A stretch of DNA of 7,287 nucleotides from an uncultured Acidobacteriota bacterium (lineage in GTDB: Bacteria; Acidobacteriota; Vicinamibacteria; Vicinamibacterales; UBA8438): positions 1 through 7,287 of the forward strand of contig CALBET010000718.1 in the NCBI GenBank assembly GCA_937888665.1. Direction: 5' to 3'. The notes beneath the pieces are model-generated. The model did no database searches, was not told the origin of the DNA, and saw nothing but the letters and a program-made list of their open reading frames with translations. The translations under genes were made by a program, and so were the position numbers. Shown piece after piece: positions 1 through 4,798 of the stretch (position 1 is its first letter; each line of letters opens with the position of its first letter).

Positions 1-55
1 ACACCCGTGGGGCACGGCTTTAGCCGTGCCTCGCAGGCCTGAAGACCTGCGCCAC
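1..55. repeat. Interspersed double-hairpin repeat, copy 1
   Basis: This 55-base unit is repeated without a single mismatch at 88-142. It contains two hairpins in series. The first (11-30) is a perfect 9-base inverted repeat, GGCACGGCT / AGCCGTGCC, around TT. The second (about 32-51) pairs CGCAGG with CCTGCG around an 8-base loop. The base to its left lies outside the window, so the true left boundary is unknown. From memory, the sequence resembles an intergenic repeat seen many times in acidobacterial genomes, where its reverse strand produces spurious peptides of the VAQVFRPA type; I could not search for this. It lies downstream of the pirin gene, so it could act as a transcript end or 3' stabilising structure, but neither hairpin has a T-tract. 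Confidence 0.88.
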
Positions 56-87
56 CGCGGGTTGTTTCCTCGGCCGGCAGCGTGTCG

Positions 88-142
88 ACACCCGTGGGGC
101 ACGGCTTTAGCCGTGCCTCGCAGGCCTGAAGACCTGCGCCAC
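88..142. repeat. Interspersed double-hairpin repeat, copy 2
   Basis: This is an exact, same-orientation copy of the unit at 1-55, separated from it by 32 unrelated bases (56-87). The perfect 9-base stem lies at 98-117 and the weaker second hairpin at about 119-138. The junction at 82-91 forms the palindrome GTGTCGACAC, of which only the right part belongs to the repeat. This copy is 60 bases beyond the stop codon of the minus-strand pirin gene, so it would be in or just after that transcript's 3' untranslated region. The bases between (143-202) hold only a weak 5-base stem (AACTC / GAGTT around CAGT). Confidence 0.88.
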
Positions 143-202
143 AGCACCAACTCCAGTGAGTTCCAGGTCTAAGTTGTAGGTTGCTGGGCGGCGCAGCCCC
201 GT

Positions 203-1105
203 CTAAGCCCTGATGAACGTGCCCTCGCGTAGCTCCGTGAACGCTTGGCGGAGTTGCTCCTGGGTGTTCATGACGATGGGGCCCCGCCACGCGACCGGTT
301 CCTGAATCGGTTGCCCTGACACGAGCAGGAACCGGATGCCCTCCGGTCCCGCGCGCACCACAATCTCGTCCCCCCCGTCGAAGAGTACGAGCGACCGGTT
401 CCCGATTGTCTCGACGCCTGGCGACCCGGTGGAGTCGACCAGCTCGGTCTTGACTGGTAGCGGCGCGGAGGCGTCTCGAAAGCTGCCGGCGCCGGCGAAT
501 ACGTATGCGAATGCGTGTCGCGGGGTCTCGACCGGCAGTCGCCGGGTGACCCTCGGTGGCACAGATACATCGAGATACCGCGGGTCGGCTGCCACTCCGT
601 CAATGGGACCGGTGCGCCCCCAGAAATCGCCGCAGATCACACGGACCCGCGTGCCGTCGTCCTCGACCACGGTCGGGATGTCTTTCGCCTCCACATCCTG
701 GTAGCGCGGTGCGGTCATCTTCAGCGCGGCAGGGAGATTCGCCCACAGCTGGAATCCGTGCATGTGTCCGTGGGCGTCGCCCTTCGGCATCTCTTGATGC
801 AGGATGCCGCTGCCCGCCGTCATCCATTGCACGTCGCCGTCCCCAAGCGTGCCTCGGTTGCCCAGGCTGTCACCATGCTCCACAGAGCCAGCCAACACAT
901 AGGTAATGGTCTCGATGCCCCGATGGGGGTGCCACGGGAATCCGGCCAGATAGTCGTCTGGGCGGTCGTTTCTAAAGTCGTCGAGCAGCAGGAATGGGTC
1001 GAACTCCGAGGTGTCGCCGAACCCGAAGGCGCGCTGGAGCTTGACCCCGGCTCCTTCCATCGTTGGTTGAGACTGAACGACGCGTTTGACTGGTCGAATT
1101 GACAT
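203..1105 (-). CDS. Pirin family protein
   Basis: This gene encodes a 300-residue bicupin of the pirin family. These are cytoplasmic metal-binding proteins; some have quercetinase-like activity and others act as cofactors or redox sensors, so the substrate cannot be read from sequence. The four metal ligands of the N-terminal cupin are visible: His59 and His61 in FPWHPHRG, and His103 and Glu105 in GSGILHQE. The C-terminal cupin (about residues 175-285) ends with the family-typical PVAWRGPIVMNT segment. Length is normal for the family. An in-frame ATG at 1189 would add 28 residues, but that extension does not look like pirin and lacks a good ribosome-binding site. The ATG at 1105 has AGAGGGAG ten bases upstream and starts directly with MSIRPVKRVV, typical of pirins. 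The gene stands alone on its strand. Family assignment is firm; biochemical role is open. Confidence 0.95.
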   Translation of the reverse strand: MSIRPVKRVVQSQPTMEGAGVKLQRAFGFGDTSEFDPFLLLDDFRNDRPDDYLAGFPWHPHRGIETITYVLAGSVEHGDSLGNRGTLGDGDVQWMTAGSGILHQEMPKGDAHGHMHGFQLWANLPAALKMTAPRYQDVEAKDIPTVVEDDGTRVRVICGDFWGRTGPIDGVAADPRYLDVSVPPRVTRRLPVETPRHAFAYVFAGAGSFRDASAPLPVKTELVDSTGSPGVETIGNRSLVLFDGGDEIVVRAGPEGIRFLLVSGQPIQEPVAWRGPIVMNTQEQLRQAFTELREGTFIRA

Positions 1106-1115
1106 GGTGCGCGTG

Positions 1116-1123
1116 CTCCCTCT
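1116..1123 (-). promoter_or_regulatory. Ribosome-binding site of the pirin gene
   Basis: Read on the minus strand this is AGAGGGAG, placed ten bases before the ATG at 1105. It favours the 300-residue start over the longer in-frame ATG at 1189, which has no comparable purine-rich site. Confidence 0.7.
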
Positions 1124-1274
1124 GAATCTGTGAACAACCTCACTTCCGTTGGACGCTGACCGGCACAGGTCAGATCCACCCGGTTTCATCGATTCGATCC
1201 GGCGTCTCCCGACGTTCCCGTTGTCCGTGCAGACGAATCCGTAATTGGCTCAACAGAATCGTCCCGTGACGTCG

Positions 1275-1293
1275 CCACCACAAGCTGTGGTGG
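1275..1293. repeat. Perfect inverted repeat, 8-base arms
   Basis: CCACCACA and TGTGGTGG flank the three bases AGC, giving a perfect 8-base stem. It lies about 170 bases upstream of the pirin start, inside the intergenic region. No T-tract follows on either strand, so an intrinsic terminator is unlikely. An operator or a chance palindrome are the remaining readings. Confidence 0.45.
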
Positions 1294-1430
1294 TCTGTCT
1301 GCAGGAACGCCAATATTTGGTGCGTTCATCAGCGGACAACCTCGTTTCGACGCTCACAGGAATCGCCACCGTGTGCCACAGTAAAACACGACCTACCAAA
1401 ACACCCCGACTCACGCCAGCCACAAATTCC

Positions 1431-1447
1431 ACAAAGACACTCTTTGT
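1431..1447. repeat. Perfect inverted repeat, 7-base arms
   Basis: ACAAAGA and TCTTTGT flank CAC. The palindrome sits at the edge of the AT-rich stretch upstream of the 1598 gene and about 15 bases before a weak -35-like TTGTAA, a position suitable for a regulator-binding site. The function is inference only; the symmetry is directly visible. Confidence 0.4.
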
Positions 1448-1597
1448 CTCTTTCAAGGCATTTGTAATCAATAGCTTGCGAGAACTATGACGTTAATTGT
1501 CAGGATATGACTCGGTGTGGTACCGACCTTGCGATAGGGATCCGCGTCTGGCGGGATCGGCACGACCCCCCGCCCTTTCATTGGTCGAGGCTGAGTC

Positions 1598-2017
1598 ATG
1601 AAGAACACTGGGACACGGGACGGCACCAAGTCGGGTTTTCCCCGCACGATGTTCGTCATCGCGCTGTTGATCACTCTTGGCGGCGCCCTCGCGGCACTGC
1701 AGACGAGCATGCCGGTTCGCGAAGCGTTTGGGCTCGAACCGATCATCGAGGGCCTGCCTCCGCGGACGCTGTGGACGCGCGATCTCCCGGCAGGCCGGCT
1801 CGATGCCGGCCCAGCCTGGTCCCCGTCCCACGCCAACGTGCGCTACGAATCGACCACGGTGCGCAGATTGGGTAGCGGCACGCAGCGCGCGCGTCTGAAC
1901 GAACCATCCGTGCACCCGGTGCTGTCGGCGATGGCGACGAGCCAGCCGGTCGTGTCGGCGGAGCGGACGGTCGCGGCGGCCGAGGTCGTCGAGCCCTCGA
2001 GTTCGTTCACGGAGTAA
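1598..2017 (+). CDS. Small membrane-anchored or exported protein, function unknown
   Basis: I do not recognise the family of this 139-residue protein. It has a short basic N-terminus (K2, R7, K11, R16), then a single hydrophobic segment at about residues 17-34 (MFVIALLITLGGALAAL). This fits a signal anchor or a signal peptide, with a possible cleavage after ALA at 30-32. The remaining 105 residues have no second membrane segment and are rich in Pro, Ser, Thr, Ala and Arg, so they are probably partly disordered and on the outer face of the membrane. A GAGG seven bases before the ATG is a moderate ribosome-binding site. Third codon positions are mostly G or C, as in the neighbouring genes, which supports real coding. 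It lies 133 bases before the GNAT gene on the same strand and could be in the same transcript. The overlapping minus-strand frame looks Arg-rich and unstructured, so I prefer this one. Confidence 0.6.
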   Translation: MKNTGTRDGTKSGFPRTMFVIALLITLGGALAALQTSMPVREAFGLEPIIEGLPPRTLWTRDLPAGRLDAGPAWSPSHANVRYESTTVRRLGSGTQRARLNEPSVHPVLSAMATSQPVVSAERTVAAAEVVEPSSSFTE

Positions 2018-2057
2018 CCAGGGCCACTCGGCAGCGAGAGACGGAAGGATGCTCAGA

Positions 2058-2101
2058 GACGTGGACGCGTTGTCGACCCACACGGCGGGGTTCTCCACGT
2101 C
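2058..2101. repeat. Inverted repeat in the leader of the GNAT gene
   Basis: GACGTGGA (2058-2065) and TCCACGTC (2094-2101) form an 8-base perfect inverted repeat around a 28-base loop, within the 133-base gap between the 1598 gene and the GNAT gene. It could fold in the mRNA leader or be a spaced binding site; with arms this short, chance cannot be excluded. The same gap contains a 26-codon frame starting at ATG 2049 and ending at TAG 2127-2129, for which I see no further support. Confidence 0.3.
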
Positions 2102-2150
2102 GCGTGGTGCCGGACGGCGAGGCCCGTAGCCACCCGGCGGCGATGACCGC

Positions 2151-2768
2151 GTGTCCCGGTTCGCGGCGCCGTCTCCTAACGCGTGGTGGCACCGTCTGCC
2201 GGAACTCGCTTCTGTCCGGGTGCGTCTGCGCGAGCTCGACCCGGCCGACGCGGTCGCGCTGACGACGGCGCTGAGGTCTTCGCAAGTCAGCGAGTACCTG
2301 TCGCCCAGTCCCACATCGCTGGCCGAAATCGAGACGTTCATCGCGTGGGCGCGGCGCGCTCAGACGGAGGGACGCTACATCTGTTTCGGCGTCGTACCAC
2401 AGGGTGAGGCCGAGCCGGTCGGCGTCTTTCAGATCTGGCCCCTGGAGTCGAGTTTCCGTACGGCTGAGTGGGGCTTCGCCCTCGATCCCGCCTACTGGGG
2501 GACCGGGCTGTTCGAGGAGAGTGCCAGACTGTTGTTGCGCTTTGGGTTCGAAACGCTCGGCGTCCAGCGTCTGGAAGCACGCGCCGCCGTAGACAACGCC
2601 CGTGGTAATCGGGCGTTGCAAAAACTCGGCGCGGTGCCTGAAGGCGTGCTGCGCAAGTGTTTCCTGTCGGCCGGCGAGTATCGTGACCACGTGATGTGGG
2701 CGATGCTGGCTGATGACTGGCGGCGCGAACAGGCTGACGGTGAGAGCCTCGGCGGAGAAGTGGCATGA
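2151..2768 (+). CDS. GNAT family N-acetyltransferase, RimJ/RimL-like
   Basis: This gene encodes a 205-residue GNAT-fold enzyme that should transfer an acetyl group from acetyl-CoA to an amine, either a protein N-terminus or a small molecule; the acceptor cannot be told. It starts with the usual beta strand of the RimJ/RimL-like branch (VRVRLRELDPADA, about 22-34). The acetyl-CoA motif A region is at about 106-132 (EWGFALDPAYWGTGL then an amphipathic helix). Motif B follows at about 148-161 (DNARGNRALQKLGA), where Asn149 and Asn153 match positions usually conserved in this branch. The pyrophosphate loop WGTGL is slightly degenerate, lacking the leading Arg/Gln. The GTG at 2151 is the only start between the in-frame TAG at 2127-2129 and the conserved domain, although its ribosome-binding site is weak. 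The stop codon overlaps the start of the next gene (ATGA). Overall length is typical. Confidence 0.9.
   Translation: MSRFAAPSPNAWWHRLPELASVRVRLRELDPADAVALTTALRSSQVSEYLSPSPTSLAEIETFIAWARRAQTEGRYICFGVVPQGEAEPVGVFQIWPLESSFRTAEWGFALDPAYWGTGLFEESARLLLRFGFETLGVQRLEARAAVDNARGNRALQKLGAVPEGVLRKCFLSAGEYRDHVMWAMLADDWRREQADGESLGGEVA
2754..2757 (+). promoter_or_regulatory. Ribosome-binding site of the HD-GYP gene inside the GNAT 3' end
   Basis: GGAG lies seven bases before the ATG at 2765 and is inside the last codons of the acetyltransferase gene. Together with the ATGA stop/start overlap it supports translational coupling and fixes the start of the downstream gene. Confidence 0.65.
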
Positions 2769-4750
2769 AAGAGCTGTCACTGTCCCCGTTTGGGCGTTGC
2801 TACGTGCTCGGGATCGTGGCCATCGGTGGCGGGATCATTTTGAGCTCGATGGTCCAGCTGGCCACCGAGGCGACCGCGCCCTATTGGGTCATCATCGCGG
2901 CGCTCGCGGTCCTCGGCACCCCGCTGTCACTCCGCCTCCCGTCCTTACGGGCCACGGTCACCTGCAGCGAGACATTCGTCTTCGCGGCCGCCCTCCTGTT
3001 CGGGCCCTCGGCGGCCACGATCACGATCGCGCTCGATGGGCTGTTCGTCTCGTTCCGGTCACACCGCCGCAATTTGGATCGCACCCTGTTCAATATCGGC
3101 GAGCCGGCGATTTCGATCTGGGTGGCGTCGCAGTTGTTCTACCTGACGTCCGGTGTGTCACCGCTGTTCGGGGCGCCGGTACCGCTGGGGGTGGTGCTGC
3201 TCCCGCTGTTGGTGATGACGATCACGTACTTTCTGCTCAACGGTCTGCTGAGTGCCACCGCAATGTGGCTCGAGACCCGTGTGCATCCGTTGCGACTTGT
3301 GCGTGACCAGCTCCCGCACACTGGGCTCAATTTTTTTGCGACCTGCAGCTTCGCCGTGCTGCTCGTGCTGAACCTGGAGAACCTGAGCTTCGCCGCCCTT
3401 GCGGTGTTCGCCCCGCTGCTCGTGCTGTCGTATGTGTCCTCGAGGCTGTCGACCGCGCGGGTCGAGGAGGCCAACACCCATTTGAATGAGCTGAGCCACC
3501 TCTATCTCTCGACCATCGAGGCCCTGGCCATGGCGATTGATGCCAAAGACCAGGTGACCAGTGGTCACATCCGTCGGGTGCAGGTGCACTCCGTGGCTCT
3601 GGCGAGGGAGCTGGGCGTGAGGGATGGTCGCGAAGTCAAAGCCATCGAGGCCGCCGGGTTGCTGCATGACCTCGGTAAGCTGGCCGTGCCCGAATACATC
3701 CTGAACAAACCGGGCAAGCTGACCGCCGTCGAGTTCGAGCAGATGAAGACCCACGCCGCCATCGGGGCCGACATCCTGGCCAGTATCGATTTTCCCTATC
3801 CGGTCGAGCCAATCGTGCGCTACCACCACGAGATGTGGAACGGGAAGGGGTACCCGGAGGGGATCTCCGGCGAGGAGATACCCATCGGCGCGCGCATCCT
3901 GTCGGTCGTCGACTGCTACGACGCGCTCACCTCCGACCGGCCATACCGCCGGGCGCTCACGAAGGAACAGGCCACTGCCGTGTTGTTGGAACGTCGCGGC
4001 AACCAGTATGACCCCCGCGTCGTCGACACCTTCATCGAGGCCCTTGACCGGTTGCTCGAGGCGTCAGACAGCCGGCCCCTTTCCAAGTCCCATGGGACGA
4101 AGGAAGCGGAAATAGGAGAAGTGGTGGAAAAAGGGGCGACGGCCGAACCGGGTGGATGGGTCGAGACGACTGCGCACGACGACTACGCTCCGTGTCCGCA
4201 CGTCGACGACGAGGGCTGCGTCCAGCTGACCTTCCAGGCGGTCATCCGCTACCTCAAGACGGTGGTGCCAGACTCGGTCGCGGTTGCCTACATGCTCCTG
4301 CCGGACGAGGCGCGTCTGCTCGCGTCTCACATCTCCTCACCGGAGCACGAGTTCCTGCTGCGCGATGTCTCCATTGTGCTGGGCGAGCGGCTGACCGGGT
4401 GGGTAGGCGCCAACCGGAAGACTATCGCCAATTCGGATCCAGCGCTGGACCTCGGTAGCATGGCGGGCGCATGGGCACCGCCCTTGCGGAGCACATTCGC
4501 GATGCCACTCGTGTCGGACGACACCCTTCTGGGGGTGCTGACCATCTACACCCCGGACCGCCAGGGGCTCACGCGACCGCAGATCCGAGCGGTGACGCTG
4601 CTCGTCGCCGATGGCCTCGAGCCGATGAACGAGACCGCCTCGGAACCGCTCGCGGAACCGTCCGTGGCCGCCGCCGCATTCGGGGCGCCGGGACCGCGTG
4701 CCGTCCCGGCGCGACGGCCGCGACCACGACCGCTGTCCGTGTCCGCGTGA
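2765..4750 (+). CDS. Membrane-bound HD-GYP domain protein with C-terminal GAF-like region
   Basis: This 661-residue protein is a predicted inner-membrane cyclic-di-GMP phosphodiesterase or related HD-GYP signalling hydrolase. Residues 1-225 form an integral-membrane sensory module of the MASE type, with about six or seven hydrophobic segments (near 11-31, 39-58, 69-92, 112-128, 137-167, 188-225). A short helix leads into the HD-GYP domain (about 240-430). Its metal and catalytic residues are present: His268, His301-Asp302 (LLHDLGK), His330, His354-His355, the GYP loop at 362-364, and Asp383. Asn359 stands where Asp is frequent in HHExxDGxGYP, a common variant. A Lys/Glu/Gly-rich linker (about 440-470) is followed by a GAF-like region (about 485-620) and a Pro/Arg-rich tail. 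A Cys/His cluster (Cys477, His479, Cys485) precedes the GAF-like part. The gene is translationally coupled to the GNAT gene. Catalytic competence looks likely; the sensed signal and exact nucleotide substrate are unknown. Confidence 0.93.
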   Translation: MKELSLSPFGRCYVLGIVAIGGGIILSSMVQLATEATAPYWVIIAALAVLGTPLSLRLPSLRATVTCSETFVFAAALLFGPSAATITIALDGLFVSFRSHRRNLDRTLFNIGEPAISIWVASQLFYLTSGVSPLFGAPVPLGVVLLPLLVMTITYFLLNGLLSATAMWLETRVHPLRLVRDQLPHTGLNFFATCSFAVLLVLNLENLSFAALAVFAPLLVLSYVSSRLSTARVEEANTHLNELSHLYLSTIEALAMAIDAKDQVTSGHIRRVQVHSVALARELGVRDGREVKAIEAAGLLHDLGKLAVPEYILNKPGKLTAVEFEQMKTHAAIGADILASIDFPYPVEPIVRYHHEMWNGKGYPEGISGEEIPIGARILSVVDCYDALTSDRPYRRALTKEQATAVLLERRGNQYDPRVVDTFIEALDRLLEASDSRPLSKSHGTKEAEIGEVVEKGATAEPGGWVETTAHDDYAPCPHVDDEGCVQLTFQAVIRYLKTVVPDSVAVAYMLLPDEARLLASHISSPEHEFLLRDVSIVLGERLTGWVGANRKTIANSDPALDLGSMAGAWAPPLRSTFAMPLVSDDTLLGVLTIYTPDRQGLTRPQIRAVTLLVADGLEPMNETASEPLAEPSVAAAAFGAPGPRAVPARRPRPRPLSVSA

Positions 4751-4798
4751 CCGGACCGCCACCGGCGGCGCACCGAAGACCCCGACACCGTCTTTGAC
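4751..4798. other. Convergent intergenic gap
   Basis: These 48 bases separate the stop codons of the convergent HD-GYP and permease genes. A small hairpin, CCGCC / GGCGG around ACC (4756-4768), is the only structure I see. Neither side has a T-tract, so a classical intrinsic terminator is not supported; termination may be Rho-dependent or lie within the opposing gene. Confidence 0.5.

Larger units (their letters stand above)
1106..1597. other. Intergenic region between divergent genes, no convincing CDS
   Basis: This 492-base stretch separates the minus-strand pirin gene from the plus-strand gene at 1598, so it should hold both promoters. Two possible reading frames (about 1245-1490 plus, and 1250-1471 minus) both need TTG starts, lack clear ribosome-binding sites and match no family I know. 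Bases 1441-1500 are AT-rich (about 35% GC by count) against a GC-rich background, as expected for a promoter. A weak sigma-70-like pair, TTGTAA at 1462 and TATGAC at 1486, is spaced 18 bases apart; it is only a candidate. Near the pirin start there are short palindromes, TGACC/GGTCA (1157-1172) and ATCGA/TCGAT (1188-1198), which could be protein-binding sites or chance. Confidence 0.6.

Noticed and set aside
1..142. CRISPR-like arrangement: two identical repeats with a 32-base spacer
   Set aside because: There are only two visible copies, the repeat is 55 bases with two internal hairpins (longer than typical CRISPR repeats), and no cas gene is present. The sequence looks like an acidobacterial interspersed repeat. 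Sequence left of base 1 would settle it.
515..1102. 195-codon plus-strand frame opposite the pirin gene
   Set aside because: It is an antisense shadow; the minus-strand frame has clear pirin motifs and a ribosome-binding site.
1245..1490. 81-codon plus-strand and 73-codon minus-strand frames in the intergenic region
   Set aside because: Both need TTG starts, lack clear ribosome-binding sites, do not show the third-position GC preference of the neighbours and match no known family.
1493..2341. 282-codon minus-strand frame covering the small membrane protein gene
   Set aside because: Its product is Arg/Ser-rich without domain features and overlaps the GNAT gene. It appears to be a by-product of high GC content.
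2007..2780. 257-codon minus-strand frame opposite the GNAT gene
   Set aside because: It mirrors a well-supported GNAT coding region and has no recognisable motifs of its own.
3839..3857. Asn359 in place of Asp in the HHExxDGxGYP motif as a sign of lost activity
   Set aside because: Asn at this position is a common variant among HD-GYP proteins, and all other metal-binding positions are retained.
4756..4768. Hairpin between the convergent genes as a bidirectional terminator
   Set aside because: The stem has only five base pairs and no T-tract on either side.
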